The notes under the pieces: model-generated
What the model was told of the DNA's origin: nothing
The model's input: the letters and a program-made list of their open reading frames with translations, nothing else
Databases searched by the model: none
Source: Molossus alvarezi
Taxonomy: Eukaryota > Chordata > Mammalia > Chiroptera > Molossidae
Length of the DNA: 64,000 nt
Direction of reading: 5' to 3'
Assembly (NCBI GenBank): GCA_037176705.1
Contig: CM073886.1
Coordinates: 91,919,501-91,983,500 of the forward strand
Part shown: piece by piece, positions 11,530-24,972 of the stretch
Numbering within the stretch: the stretch's first letter is position 1
Layout: the number at the start of each line of letters is the position of its first letter
Made by a program: the position numbers and the translations under genes

Positions 11530-12794
11530 TCATAAATTCTACTGACTATCCTAGATAGTATGTGTCTCATGGTAAAAGAGATAATGGAGGTCATTTATTT
11601 TTTATAAGAACTCATGAGAACCTATTCTGATAACCCAGAGATAACAGCAGAGTCAAAACCTGAAGCCTTGGCCCAGCCCACGCCCTTCACCTTAATCCAG
11701 AAACACTACCAGTAGCAGTAGCCAAGGAAAGAGGAAGTTTGAAAAGCTCAAGGAACTATTATATCCCCAAACTTAAGAACTATGAATTTATACTTACTGA
11801 ACGGAATCTAAGTAATTTAATTTGTACAATTAACTTACCCTTAATGATGCTAAATTTACTTTTGAAAATCTGGGTTAGAAAATGAAGTCAAGGGTAGAAA
11901 CCCTGGGATTTACTACTAAAATCATTGTGCTTGCCTCAAAGTCCATGGGTGGAAAGTGTACCCTTGAATTGAATTAGTGTGATATACAGAAAAAGAAGTA
12001 AAGCTCCTATTGTCAGCAGCCAAATGCCTGCTTACAATGACAAACTACTGGGCAAGTGTCCTGTGGCTCTTTCCTCTGGCAATATGATCAGCTCCTAGAT
12101 AAACAATATTAAGGGCGGAAGTCCACCTCCAGGGCTTCTCTAGGAGAGCAGTTCATGTCTCTTTGCTCCTTTGGTACCATTGGGTAGAAGGAGCCAGAGA
12201 CTGAAGAGGTTCCGTAGGATGTTCCCCCCTGAATACTGACAAAAGAAATAACATTTAGGAGGCTCACATTCTTATAGCCTCTTCTAGGAAATATTTTAAT
12301 GTGAATGTGAAAAGGTTTTGGATAGGGAAAGGGTTGTTACTCTTTCAGGAAATCAGCTGGCTATTATTCATATTTTTAAAGTTGACCTTAAATTAGAAAG
12401 CAGCCCATTAGAGTCTCAGCTGAATTCTTATAGTCATCCCAAGTAGCCATCAATCCTTTTCTAGAGTTAAGTCCTTCTGTTAGGCTCTTAACTCTCAAGA
12501 ATCTTGTGATATTTATTTCAAATGTGAATTGACCTGAGAAAGCTCTGTACATATATTTGTTCTCGCCTACAACATCCCTTAGTGTGTCTCACACTATGTA
12601 AAAATAAGATTTCTAGGCTTCAGGGATATCATTATATCCTTACTGTAGGAGGGAGCATCCCTTCCTTCTCGCTTTGGGTTCAGGACACCTAGTGGGACTC
12701 TGATTTGGATACATAATAGCACATTCACAGAAAAATAGTACATATATACATATAGCACAGTAATTGCTTACTGTGAGTTCTACAGTAATTCAGA
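11530..12794. other. Unannotated sequence
   Basis: About 1.26 kb, moderately complex, with no supported gene or repeat. Confidence 0.5.
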
Positions 12795-12925
12795 ACTACA
12801 GCAGGATCATTGTTATTATCTCCCTTAGATTAGAAAATTGAGGTTTATAAGATTAAGTTGACTCCATGAAACTTGGACAAAGTTCATAAATGGCAGAGTT
12901 AATTAAGAAATGTAAATCAATGGAC
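12795..12925 (+). mobile_element. MIR fragment
   Basis: MIR 3' half: TTATTATCTCCCTTAGATTA, AAATTGAGGTTTATAAGATT, then AAGTTCATAAATGGCAGAGT. Moderately decayed. Confidence 0.6.
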
Positions 12926-13329
12926 TTCTCTGCCTGCATTCTTTCTGCTTTGCTGCCACAAAGTGCCTTAGACAGAGGGCATTGGAGCTGTTGATGGTTC
13001 TTTTCTTATGACTACAGACTTCAGATTTCTCCTTGGGCAGGGGACATAGGATGCTTCTAAATCCCACTCAATCAGGGAAATGCATACACCCAGATTTGGT
13101 AGCCATAAGGCCAAAATCAGAGCCACAGAATCTATTGCATATGGTATTTCTCAACTTTTTCCACCATCTTCACCCTCTCTGTCTCTTCCTGGATTTCCAG
13201 GTCTGCTTTACAATTCCTTCCTTCCTGCACTCAATTCCTGTGTACTTAAATGCATCCTTGTTTCCACATAGTGACTATCATTTTCGTTCATTGTGTTCTG
13301 GCTCTCGTGCTCTGACAGTTAAGGCCATC

Positions 13330-13510
13330 TCTGAGGTCCACTAAACCACCCCTGCAGGTGGAGGTGCCACAGTGCAGTCTGTGCAGACTGCTTTGCTGGG
13401 TGACGGGCACTGACGTCCAGGCCAAGGTGTGCTCCTTCGGCTGCTATGGAAGGTACCTGCTCATGGTCCTTAAATCAATGTTAAGACCCCAAACCATGTG
13501 CAGAATGAAA
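13330..13510 (+). other. GC-rich open patch of unknown origin
   Basis: A compact GC-rich stretch with several CpGs in AT-rich surroundings. One frame stays open for about 60 codons, including ...VTGTDVQAKVCSFGCYGR... I do not recognise the protein and see no ATG in good context, acceptor or poly-A. It could be a retrocopy fragment, a regulatory element or chance. Confidence 0.25.
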
Positions 13511-16500
13511 TAGCAAGATCACAGGAGGCTGATCCATTTATATTTAGGCACAGGAGCTCATTACAGGATTAAATACATTTAACAGTATACAGAGAATTAT
13601 GCTTTTCATATCTTTAGTTTTAAGACCTAGAAAGGCAGTAAATTTTACTATAGTGTTAGCCCAATGGCATGTGCTAATATATTTCAAAAGTCTCTTTAAT
13701 ATGATGACTGAGTACCAGCAAATATTTTGTTACTAAAAAGGGAATCTCTATTAAGTTTCTAACCAGAAGTGTCACTAGTATGAATGAACTTACAAACTCA
13801 GGTATACAAGAATTGGCACCTTTTCTTTAAATCAAATACATATAACGTTGAAACTCAATATTTTAGTGGTCCCATCTACTGCCTAGGACCACCCCAGTAC
13901 TTTATGTGGTGGTCAGAGAAAATATTCTAGTCTTCAGCTCTTCAAGGTTTGTACTATTATTTTTGCCCAAAACCATATAGTCAATGATAAGCAGATGACA
14001 GTAATGTTTTGGTACCAAAATGGGGAACATACTGTTTTCTTAGGTGAGACTGGGCGCTCTGGGATCTTGAGACTAATTTCTATAGATGCATTTACAACCT
14101 TTCCCTCTGAGGTTTTGGCACTTCCCTAGAAATCAACAAGGTAAGAGGATTTTGGTCTCCATTCCTTTTAAGACCCTCAGAAATCTGTATTCTTCCAAAT
14201 TTGAGTGGATGTCCTCTGTGTCTTCATCTGTTTTCATTTCTTTGCCCCTATCAAAGCTGCTCTTCCCTTGTTCTCTTTCTTGCTTAATCCCATCAATGAG
14301 TTCAGCACACACTGAGGAAAACCAGAAACTGAAGCAGCCTTCACATCACTAAAATAAAGGAAAGACACACTGAGCATCTTGAAATGTGGGGAAACAAGAA
14401 ACAGGTATCTAAAACATAGTCTGTTCACTGCATTCTTCTTCAGTGATGCAAAGAAAACCCAAAATATCTTTACGAACGTTATCTGCCACTGAAGTCGTAT
14501 ATGTGGAACAGGATATAAAAGAGGATATTTCCTGTTGACCTTGGACGAATTTTATCAAAGCTTCAGCTGAGGAAAGGAATTAGATGTGTCTATATTGGCT
14601 TTGCTGAGGTGGAATGCATTGTTCCAGGGTACATCATCTCCAGGAGCCTATTTAGAGGAGGATTTGAGATTCATTCTGAGGGGCATTTGTAAGAGTACAG
14701 AGTATCATGCACTCAACACTCAACTACTCACACCCTCCAGCTCCCAGGGCCAACTAAGCAAACCCACTGAAGAGAAAAGGCTTATAAAAAAGAGAGGCTG
14801 GCCTCGGATTCTCCAGATGCCTGCTTGGTGGGCCTTGCTTGTGCAAAACTTCTAGGCCTTGTTTGTGCTGGTAGCTGAGCGAGAATCTGGGAAAGTTAGA
14901 TATGTGCCCCCTGGTGATTAGGGAGAATAGGTACAGTCAAATGGCTTGTGACTGGCAAAGTCACAAAAGCAGCTCTTGATGACAGAGTGAGATGAGCACA
15001 CTGTGGGGGCAGGCTGCACACCTGCGTGGGTTTCCAGTGGGCCAAGCAGCTTTGGTAGAAGACAGTCAGGCATGAGCAGGGTAATCATGACAAGTTTTTG
15101 AAGCTTTTTACTTGGAAATAATTTAAAATTTATGTTAACAGTTTGCCTCATTTGCTTTATCATTTTCTGCTTTACTATTCTCCTTCTCTTATAATTTTAT
15201 TTACCAAACTATTTGAAAATAAGTTGCAGGCATCATTATCCTTTTACCCCTTATTGTTTATTCAGTGTTCATCTTTATGAACAAGGATGTTCCCTTACAT
15301 AGCCACAATACAAGGATCAAAATCAGGAAGTTTAATATTGAGAACTGAAAGAGAGGTGGGACAAGGAGAACAAAAAGACAGACTAGGCCCTTTGTTACTT
15401 CTGTCCCCAAGCCGCGGACCAGAATTATGCCAGGGGAGGGAGAATCTTTATTAGGATGAGAGATTAAAACCTGGAATTAGATTGGAGAAAACCTTTCAAA
15501 GGTGAAAATAAAAGTATTCAAATACCTGAAAGTGATAAGAAAGACAGTGGGCTCTGCCCTAAGTATCACTAAAGAATGGAGAGGAAAATCTATAGGTCAT
15601 GTGTAGAGAAAGTAATGGGTGAAAGATGGCATTTTTTTTTATCACTGTAACTTATCAGTTCAATAAAATGGCTGCACATGCTTAAGAAAAAAATCAAACA
15701 CTGCCTAAGTCAAGTAGAACAAAACCCCAATTCTTATTTTCTACCTCCCCAGCCCTCTGGAAAGCTATGCGTTACATGTTTGTATTACTCTTCTATACTT
15801 CTATTTTTCCCAACTTATCTTTTTCTGTATGAGATGGTATATATATATATCCTGTTGTAAGAGCTACTTTGTTCACTTTACAATATACTATGAATATCTT
15901 ACAACATATTATAGACTCTTCACATTACAAGGTACAAGGATCTACCATGTTGTATGGACATACCACTCCCTGAGCAGATGATTTACTTAACAAATGGACT
16001 ATGGATGACAATATGTTTTCCATTGTTAGCTAAAATAAATAATTCACTGAATCATTTAAGATAAATTCTTAGAAGTGGATTCATGTCCAAAGTGCAGACA
16101 TAAAGATTTTGTGATATATATTACCACATCTCCTTTCCTAAAGTTTGTATCAATGTGCAGTCATCCTAGCAGCAAAGAGTGACCCTTTCCTCACCCTGTT
16201 GCCAAAAATGTAATGCTTATTACATGTCTACCAAATACTTAGCCATTTGCAAAGGGTCACACCTCAGCTTAGTCCACCAATCACTATGGCAAATAATACA
16301 GCATTACAATATACAATGGAATCATCATCATCGTTATTTTATTTGCAAAAAAACTCTTCAAATGTAAAACCTGAGAATTAGTGGCAGAAGCAAACAAAAT
16401 TATTCTAAAGCACTGCCAATGTTGAATATATTCACAGCTTTCCCAAATGCGATAGCTGGATCTGAAAATGTTTTCTGCATCAGTACGATTTTGTTTCTGA

Positions 16501-17689
16501 CTGATCACGTGGATCACCACAGAACCGGCTTCCACTGTGAATGGTTACTTTCGGTGACATCTGTGTGAGTGGGATGTTAGCACATTATGCAAAAGCTGCA
16601 TGAGGATTGTGCTCCATTTGCCTTTCTTTTTCCCTTACACTGCCTCTCTAAAGACTAAAATTTAATAACAATAAGGTTGGAACAGCAAAACCATGGCCCT
16701 TCATGCTGCTGAGCTCCTAAGAGCATCTCAACTATGCCTTTGAACTCCATCTGCTTTGCTTATAATGGCAAAAATTCAAGCAATTTCTTTGCTTCGTGAA
16801 ACTATTGTTCACACATGGCATGCTTCTTGCTTGTTCGAGCTAAAGTCATGCTTAACTTTCCAAGGACAGTGTACCTCCGGGAGAAGAAACATGAATCTGC
16901 GTGGGACTGAGAAAGACCTGGCTTGCTGCTTCTGTGAAAAGTTCCCAGTGGGCTTCATCCATAGCTCTAAAGAAGCAAATTCTTCAGCTTTTAGAGTTAC
17001 TTTAACTCTTTGTACCTACCCAAGTCTATTTAGGCCATCTGAGATAGTACATTTATATTTTTAATGAAATAGTACACAATTAGAAGAAGTTCCCACACAA
17101 ATGGAAAAGATGAAAACCTTTTTTTAATAGCTCAGGAGTTTTGTGACAAAAGTGGCCTACAAAATACAGTTCATGAGTTCTAACCCCTGTATCATGTTAG
17201 GGCACTAATAATCTGAAGTGAAAACTAGAAATTGCAAAGCAGCGGCTGCTGGGCTGACCTGGCCTAGAGGTGCTTCATTTGTCCAGCATAGGACTAAAAA
17301 AATATTGAGTGGTAGCAGCATTTAAAAATCGGGATTTCAAGTTTCTTTTAGAAAACCAGGAGGTCTGGTATTGGTACAGTGGCATACCTACACAGTAACA
17401 ATTCATTGGAATTTAAATAGTACAGATCTTTCAGGACAGAGTATGGGCTTCGTTTATTTATATTACAGCTTACCTCCTGTAGGTCCTTGAATTTGCAACC
17501 TCGGGTAAACTTCTGGGAAGGCACAGTTAATTAATTTGGGGGAGGGTAGAAAGCAAGGGGAGATTCTTTACGACAGCTCAATTTGTTATCTCCTTTGTAA
17601 AGTCTCAATTTCCCAGCAAGCAAATGAGTTTGTGCTCCAACAACACCTCAATGAAGGGACTTTTCACAATATGTTATTTTTTCCCCAAC
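13511..17689. other. Unannotated region, no confident repeats
   Basis: About 4.2 kb with no recognisable transposon, unusually clean compared with the rest of the window. The longest frame is 102 codons at 16756-17064, with no domain, signal peptide or splice support. Regulatory elements may hide here, but sequence alone does not show them. Confidence 0.5.
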
Positions 17690-17850
17690 TCAGATTTCTC
17701 CCATAGATCTGGAGGGCAGATACTATATCCTAATTGCCACTGCAATGCCCCAGTGCCTATTACTGCATCTGGTGCTTGGAGAGTTGCTTTCTGAATGAAT
17801 GAATGCTTAGATGGATGAATGAACAAATGGTCATGGAGGGTATTCACGAT
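17690..17850 (+). mobile_element. L2 3' end fragment
   Basis: CTGGAGGGCAGATACTATAT, then CCAGTGCCTATTACTGCAT and a GAATGAATGAATG terminus give the usual L2 tail order. Confidence 0.65.
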
Positions 17851-18091
17851 AATTTGGGTTTCCTAACTAAGGGGCATAGAAGTAATTTAAGATGCATTTT
17901 TCTCAACATTTGGCACTTTTGGGGCAGTGTGTATATAGAACTTTAACCAATGCCCTTTGAAGCCTGAACTATATATTAGAGCAATACTCTTGCTATGAGC
18001 AGCTTTATTTTGCTCTGAATATTGGGAAAAATAATTTTTATTTGATTATCCTATTAGAGTTAACACAAAACATAACAAAAACCCACTAATT

Positions 18092-18338
18092 GGCCCTGGC
18101 CGGTTTGACTCAGCAGTTAGAGCGTTGGCCTGCGGTCCAGAGAGACCCGGGTTTGGTTCCCACTAAGGGCATGTACCGCGGTTGCAGTTTGTCCCCGGCC
18201 CTGGTTGGGTCATGCGGGTGGCAGCCACTCGATGTGTCCCTTTCATGTCGATGTTTCTCTCTCTCTCTCTCTCTCTCCCACTCTATCTGAACAAAAAAAT
18301 GGAAAAAAAAATGTCCTCTGGTGAGGATAAAAAACAAA
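18092..18338 (+). mobile_element. Ves SINE, full length
   Basis: Head GGCCCTGGCCGGTTTGACTC, a (CT)n run, TATCTGAACAAAAAAATGG and a GTCCTCTGGTGAGGATAAAA tail. Flanking 17-mers beginning ACAAAAAC (18075-18091 and 18339-18355) differ at two positions. Confidence 0.96.
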
Positions 18339-20114
18339 ACAAAAACACACTATTTATGTCAAGTTTTTCATCGTTACCCGACAAAAGAAGAAGGTGAAGT
18401 CATACAAAAATGTAACTTCTGTCCTCTTTGGAAGAATAATATGTTCAAGTTTTCTCTCCTTGTAATTTCCTTTCAATACACAATTCTGGTTTTAGTTTAC
18501 ACTTTATGAAAAGACTATAAACTCCTTCCAATATCACTTTGGTATATAAAAGGTTCAATGTTTTGGAAAATTCTTGATATATTTCTCCTTTAAATTAGAA
18601 TTATAACAGAAGATGCCATAGCCTTTTAATCAGAAAGTAAATATTCTAGTGACTGCAATGAAAGGGAAGCTATTGAACAAACGCTATCTGAGGATGGTTA
18701 TTCTAATTGGAATTGTTGCACAATAAAAGCAAAAGCAATTCCCTGTATGAAAAAGAAAAAAGATTTAATTCAGTCATATAAAGAACAAGTCTATTGTGAA
18801 TGAGTTTTTAATCATTTTAACAAACCAGAAGTTACTTTTTTATTTGTTTCATATTGGGACTTTAATATTTCTATTACTCTCATCTCATGTAGTTATCAAT
18901 CACATGGGCATTGCTGTATTTTAGAAATTAAATTTAAATAATGTGGAAAACATATTGTATTCTATTTTGCATGAGTTTACATTGTAAAATCCAAAATAGG
19001 TTTATTTCTATGGCTGGAAATTGTTAGATAAATGATTAAAAACATTGTTTATAAGGAAAGGGTTACCTGAAGTGTGGTTCTGATAAATTCTGAGTAGATT
19101 TTATCTTCTAGGAATAGTACCCACTACAAAAATACCAAAGTCTTCCTAAAACCAAGTTTTACCTGAACAAGTTGTAATGAATGTTTATTACTCAATTTTT
19201 AATTACTTATCTCTGAAAGCATATTTTCAAATAGTATATTTAATCATGAAAAGACTACACATTTGGTATCTCAATTATTTAAAAACAATTTTAACTAGAT
19301 GTTGTAAAAAAGAAAAAAACTTGGTAAAACAGAATTTACTTAGTGTTTCTTGACTAGGAAAACCACATTTTTCTCTGCAAGTATAATCTTTGGGAAAGAT
19401 TTGTCTCCTTTTTAGACATTTGAAACTTCTTTCCCATTTTAGAATGAGAACATACCAACTTACACCTAGAATGTTGCTTTAGTATTCTTTGTTTGACTAT
19501 TTGGTGAAGAAGGAGTACAAAGGAAATTCATTCAACTCTCCACTGGAAATGCATTCCCCATCATTCTAATAGTGACTTCCTATGGTATTAAAGCATTGCA
19601 AATGTATAGCAATTACTGATCCTGCAGAGTAACAACTTCCCCCACACAAATATAATTTTGTGTTTCTTTAAAAAAGATTTTAAAAAATGTATAACAAAGA
19701 GAAAGTCTGCCAAAGTAACCTTTTAAGGCAAATCCTTGTTTGATGTGTATCATTGGAAAGGAAAATAGGAGCAGAAGTCCTAGTGCGATGTCCTGTTCAG
19801 CATAGAACTTCTCAAAGTTGTGTTAAGGGCTGGTTCCTAGGTTCTCAGAATGTCACTGTCAAGCTCCATCCTGGCTCTCAGGAAGACACTGGCTGTAGGA
19901 AAGAAAGGGTGTGAAGCTCTCTTAGAAAGTTGGAGCTACAACTTCCTCTGGTCCACAGCTCTGGATTCTCTGCTCCTCCTGTGTGGCTCAGGGAAGGCCA
20001 TATTTCTAAAATTGGAACTCAACATGACTTCTCACTTACCTCATATTCCAAATGTACTGCTTGGTTTTGGCAGTTGAAGGGCTGGTGCAATTCAGTGTCA
20101 AATGGAGATTTTCT
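18339..20114. other. Unannotated AT-rich sequence
   Basis: No gene or confident repeat in about 1.8 kb. The frames at 19850-20154 have no recognisable product. Confidence 0.5.
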
Positions 20115-21062
20115 ACAGGCTGGTTGTAATGAAAGAAAGGTCATTCTTCTATAGGCTCTGGGGCATTGTTCTTACCTGTAGAGCAACTTCACTCATTCTC
20201 CTTGCTACTGAATTATGGACTCCCATTTCTCTGGCATGAAAAAGATTGTCTGCATCTACAGAAAACCAACTTCTCCCACAACTCACCTTAGACATCCTCT
20301 CTCCAACAATATTAGTGTGTTCATTTTAAAATAAAAATGAAGACACCAAATTGTTCCCATACTCTTAGGCTTGCAGTGACACATTGATAGAGTTATAAGA
20401 AATATGTATGTTTAGTTTAAATACATTACTGTAATCTTTCTCAGTTATCAGGATCACACTTTAGCAAGTTGGTTTTAAGACACTGTGCCAAACAGTTGTA
20501 TGGGCTCTGAAGAAAAATAAACTACCTCCTGAATTTTCATCCCTTATTCTTTAAAAAATTTTTTTCTTTATCACTACTCAATTTCTATCACACATCTCAT
20601 CTGGACTATCAAATTTGCTTTTCAGTTGATTCCCTTGTTTGTAGATTCTTCTCTATCTGCAACTCCAAACCACCATCATAATGTCAGATTAATTTCCTCC
20701 AAAATCAGTTATTTGCATGCTAAAAAACCTTTGGTAGTTCTCAATGTTTAGCAATAAAGTAAAAACTTTTATACTAGTTAAAATGTAAAATTTGATTATT
20801 TTATTCTCCTGTGTAACAATCTTTGCTGGCTCTCTATTGTCCCTTAAAAATGGCTCATCCAGCTCTCTACAACCTGTCCCCGACCACAACTATCCTCACT
20901 TCATGTTTCTCCATTCTCTTCAGTACATCTGAGATGCCCTGGGTTTTGTTGTAGTGCTACGACCATCTCCGCCATTAGTCATGGTTTACTTAAGGATCTT
21001 AAGGAAATAGAGAGAAGACAGAGCCAGTTCACAATCAGAGGGATCAGTGGAGAGAACCATTC
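20115..21062 (+). repeat. Left arm of an inverted duplication of about 1 kb
   Basis: This segment is the reverse complement of 39284-40285. Near-identical anchors include ACTGAATTATGGACTCCCAT, GATTGTCTGCATCTACAGAA, GTTTAGCAATAAA and TCCTTAAAAATGGCTCATCC, ending at GGAGAGAACCATTC. Identity looks to be roughly 85-90% with indels, including a gap of about 30 nt near 20160 relative to the other copy. Part of the arm resembles L2. It is either an inverted segmental duplication or two copies of an unrecognised repeat. Confidence 0.88.
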
Positions 21063-21880
21063 CTAATGTGATGGCTTCTCTCCATCTTGACTCCAGCAAA
21101 ACCCTACTCCAAGTCACCATTGTCTCTTATCCTGACTGTGTACCTTCCATCTACTCCTGGCTTATTTCTGCTTTTCTCCCAATCCAAAGTGCTTGCCAAA
21201 GAGCCTGTGCACTTGTTGATCACTGTCTCACATGCTGCTGCTTCTCCTCTATGCCTTGCTATATAGCATTATTATTTGCATTTCAAGTCAATTATGCCTT
21301 CTTAATCTCTCTGATTACATAGAATGCCCTTCTTATATGCTCTTTTAGCTTTATGTGCTTCTTCTTCTTCTTGGTACTTTTCAAAGTAACAGTTTTACAT
21401 TTATTTTTCTGAGTGTGGTTTGTATCTGTCTCCTCCATGATTCTATAAACTTCATTAGATCAAGGACTGTGTCTATCCTCCTCCTCCTTAAAAACAAAAA
21501 CAAACAAACAAACAAAACATCTCTATCTCTGGTGTCCCATGTAGTGCTTTGTCAAAAATAGGTATACTTACCCTAGGTGGTTTGGCTCAGCAGTTAGACC
21601 ATCGTCCTGCAGACCAAGGGGTCTCAGGTTGGATTCCCAGTTGAGGGCACATGCCTGGGTTCCAGGTTTGATCCTCCAGGGCTGTGTGGGAGGCGACCAG
21701 TTGATGTGTCTTTCTCACACTGATGTTTCTCTCTCTCTCCCTCCCTCCCTTCCACTCTATCTGAGAATCAGTGGGAAAATATCCTTGGGTGAGGATTAAC
21801 TACAACAACAAAAAAGATGATTTTTTAAAAAAAGAAAAAAATAGGTATACTCAATAAATATGTATAGAATGAATATTAAA
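21063..21880 (+). mobile_element. L2 LINE 3' portion, split by a Ves SINE
   Basis: Decayed L2 text (CCAAAGAGCCTGTGCACTTG, GCTATATAGCATTATTATTT, AGATCAAGGACTGTGTCTAT). Its GGTATACTCAATAAATATG terminus is resumed after the Ves at 21569-21836. A CAAA-type simple repeat lies at 21495-21518. Confidence 0.75.
21569..21836 (+). mobile_element. Ves SINE inside L2, perfect 15-bp target duplication
   Basis: Older, diverged copy: TACCCTAGGTGGTTTGGCTC head, CTGATGTTTCTCTCTCTC, and a TCCTTGGGTGAGGATTAAC tail with a long A-rich end. The 15-mer AAAAATAGGTATACT is present at 21554-21568 and 21837-21851. Confidence 0.95.
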
Positions 21881-22609
21881 TGACAGATCAAAGTCATGCC
21901 TTGAGCTCATATAAAGGAATACATTTTGACCCAGATTTATAACTTTCTCCTCATAATGAACATCGGAATATATTTTATTAACATTTAACTTCTCTAGAAT
22001 GTTAACTTCTGTTTACTGAGAAAATACTACAGCTAAGCCACCTTTTCTTATGTCCCACTGATTGACCTTTCTAGAGACAAGTTAAGTTCCTTCTGTGTTT
22101 GATCACTTCTAAAAAAAAATCAGACTTCAAGTTATCAAACTTTTATGTGACATGAGTTTCATATCAGTGTTCCTAAAAAGTTATAAGCAATAAATATATA
22201 AGCATTGCTAAACATAACTAGGAATAAGAGAAAATGAATATATAAGTATAGCAGGTAACTGGGGATTCAATCTATCCTGTCATAAATATGCTAATTAAAT
22301 TATGCTATATGTATCATGATACAATATAGTTAACTTAGATGATTATGATAAAAACTGCATCAGCTATTAAAAAAGATGCCCACATTGTTTAAGGAAATTA
22401 TGTATGTGTTATGTAAAGGTAAAATTGATATAATATCTAGAATTTGTTTTGAAGTACTTAAGCAAACAAAAAACAATAAAATAAGTGTGGGGGAAAAATT
22501 GGTTAATGAAGAATGATGATTTGAATGTGGTTCTGCTTATCTGCTAGTTTATTCACTCTACTTTAATATTGAGCCTCTATGATTTTACATTTTATTTTAG
22601 GTTCCAAAT
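21881..22609. other. Unannotated AT-rich sequence
   Basis: No supported gene or repeat. Confidence 0.5.
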
Positions 22610-22773
22610 TATACTTGGGCCATGGGTCCTTTCACAGCCAATTTTTCATGCTGGTATGCTCTGTCCTGCCCTTTCTCCTTTCTTATTTTGCCCTACATCC
22701 TTCATTCTAGGTGAAACTGGTGCTTCCTAAGGGCATCTTTCTCTTACAACCTTGTTCTTCTCCACCATAATCT

Positions 22774-22819
<46 letters not shown>

Positions 22820-22995
22820 ATTATATATTATATATATATATAAAATATATATATATAAAGTATATATATATATATTTTCCTTCTGATATATCAGCTCCTT
22901 GTGGGTGAAACCATTTTTATTTTGTTTTGTTTTGCTATACCCACAAGTATAATGCCTAGTACATAAAAACTGCTAATTAGTATTCATTGGCTGTG
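22610..22995 (+). mobile_element. L2 fragment interrupted by an (AT)n expansion
   Basis: L2-like text before and after a TA-rich run (AGGTGAAACTGGTGCTTCCT; then CAGCTCCTTGTGGGTGAAAC and AATGCCTAGTACATAAAAAC). Confidence 0.55.
22774..22876. repeat. (AT)n microsatellite, imperfect
   Basis: About 100 bp of TA dinucleotides with a few interruptions. It is self-complementary and likely length-variable. Confidence 0.95.
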
Positions 22996-23049
22996 TAAAT
23001 GAATCCATCTGATTTCAACCTATAGTTCACACTGCCTCTGACACAAATA

Positions 23050-23475
23050 TTACACCCCATTCCTGTAATGGTAGATTCTGCTACCATATCTGGACTTTCG
23101 GTGACATTCCATTTTCTTAAAGTAGCACTGTATGTAAGTTTTGTTTTGTTTTTGTTATAGACTTCCCTATGTCCTCCATCAATAATGGCCTCTTCAACTC
23201 AAACTGACAAATGCTTTGCTGTGCTTTTGCATTTCCCTAGACAAATGACCCCTTTCTCCTCTGTGCTCTCAGAGCAAGTTGTCTGTCACATTACCTTAGA
23301 GTAACATCACTTTGTGCTACAGGCCTTAAATGAAGGCTCATATATCTTCAACTTGATTCTAAATTCTTTAAGAACACAGGCCCTTTTGATTGCACCCTTC
23401 TATTTCTTATAATTGCCAACATAATATTTTGCACATTAATACTCATGTACTCATTCAATATTTGTTGAAAGAATT
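23050..23475 (+). mobile_element. L2 3' portion
   Basis: CTTTCTCCTCTGTGCTCTCA, TAAATTCTTTAAGAACACAG and a CATTCAATATTTGTTGAAAG terminus follow the usual order of L2 3' sequence. Confidence 0.55.
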
Positions 23476-24063
23476 AAAAATGGCTATTTCAAATAACCAA
23501 AGGTTTTCCTGGTCATACTGCTTAGTTTGTTTTCTTAATCTAGGTGTTCAACTTCCTTATTGTGATAGAGATTTCTTTTATTGCAGACTCCATTTAAGCA
23601 GGTTTTGAAAAACATTGTTGTTGTTTTTTCCTTTGTCATTTGATTTTAGGAACCCCCTTTAGATTTAGTGGCACAAGAATCTTTCAATAAATAAAAATAG
23701 TGCCAACCTAAGTCCTGAATCTTCCAAATGGTAGACTAAGAAAAGAACCCTCTCCCCTGCTTTACATAGAAGGTACTGAATGTAAGAGTCAATCCTAAAA
23801 CCAGCATGATCGGACCACATTCAAGAATTACTAGAATTAATCTAGGTACAGTAAGTAAATTGAAAAGTCAGCATGGTTTCCAATCTGTCTAATTTTCAAA
23901 TAGCATTGAGTAAAGTATATTTGAGAATGGCCAGTAAGGTTAGGAATTTAAGAGATTGTGAGAAAAATGGCTGATTAAAACATTTTGAGAGAAAAGCTTA
24001 GCTAAACAAAAGCAAGAAATTCCTGAAGAAATGAGAAACGATACCTTAGAAATGAGGTTCATC
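23476..24063. other. Unannotated sequence
   Basis: No supported gene or repeat. Confidence 0.5.
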
Positions 24064-24076
24064 CTCTCTCTCTCTC

Positions 24077-24120
<44 letters not shown>
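24064..24120. repeat. (CT)n microsatellite
   Basis: About 57 bp of CT dinucleotides with one G interruption, not attached to a SINE. The minus-strand frame across it (Arg/Glu repeats) is an artefact. Confidence 0.97.
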
Positions 24121-24122
<2 letters not shown>

Positions 24123-24972
24123 TCCTCTAAGAAAACACTCCAAGTTAAGGAAAATTACGAAGAATTTTATAAGCAGCATACACTCAAGTCTTTATGGTTA
24201 TGACTGAAGGGACACTAGGGAACCAAGTATGCAAATATTACTAATGATTATAGAGAAGAGAATATAAACTAGCCTTCATATTTGCTTAGATGTCATTGGC
24301 AACTGCATTAGGGGGATTGGGGAAATGAGTGAGGAGGTCTCAAGAATCAAATGTTCCATTCCTATGGTATTCAGCACTTTAACGGCATAGCTGAACCTCT
24401 TCATATTAGGGAAGAAATTACAGGATGTGAAACAACCTAGAATGATAAAAATGGGTGTATATATGGGTCTAATCCAGCCATAGTCTTTGTGAATTGTTGC
24501 TTGGTTAGAATATAGATGTCTCTCTACAGCGTGGAGCTGCCTTGTGAAGGGTAAGGAAGCAAGCTAAACATGTCCTGCAGATGATTGATTTTGTGGACTG
24601 TAACACTATCAAGGTGTGACCTCCCTTCTCTCTTAATTTGCTGTCTTCCCTACAGGGGAGCAAAAGCGGTGGTGAGAACTGAAATTACAGCCATTGCCAG
24701 CTTACTGGTTGACTCCCAGAAACTTAGCTCTATGGGGTAATTTCTCCCAGACCCAGTAGCAAACTTCCACCCACATTCTTTCCACCTTTATAACATAACT
24801 TGAAAGGCTCTTGTTCTACATATCTACAGAATGGAAGCAATTCCAGAATTTCTTGAGATACTTCTGTCAATAGAGAAAGAGTTCTTGAGTTGGAGCAAAT
24901 GAACAATGGAAACATTCAAAGCATTTTGAGACTGGTCTTCATTGGTGAGATCAGGTTTCAAGAGTCCCAAGG
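24121..24972. other. Unannotated sequence
   Basis: No supported gene. The last 100 bp or so may belong to the HAL1 relic that resumes after the next SINE. Confidence 0.45.

Noticed and set aside
16756..17064. 102-codon plus-strand frame
   Set aside because: Considered as a single-exon gene, but no family resemblance, no poly(A) signal at a suitable distance and no homologous copy seen.
22774..22876. Palindromic (AT)n tract as a replication origin or transposon end
   Set aside because: Plain dinucleotide expansion with no flanking inverted structure or target duplication.
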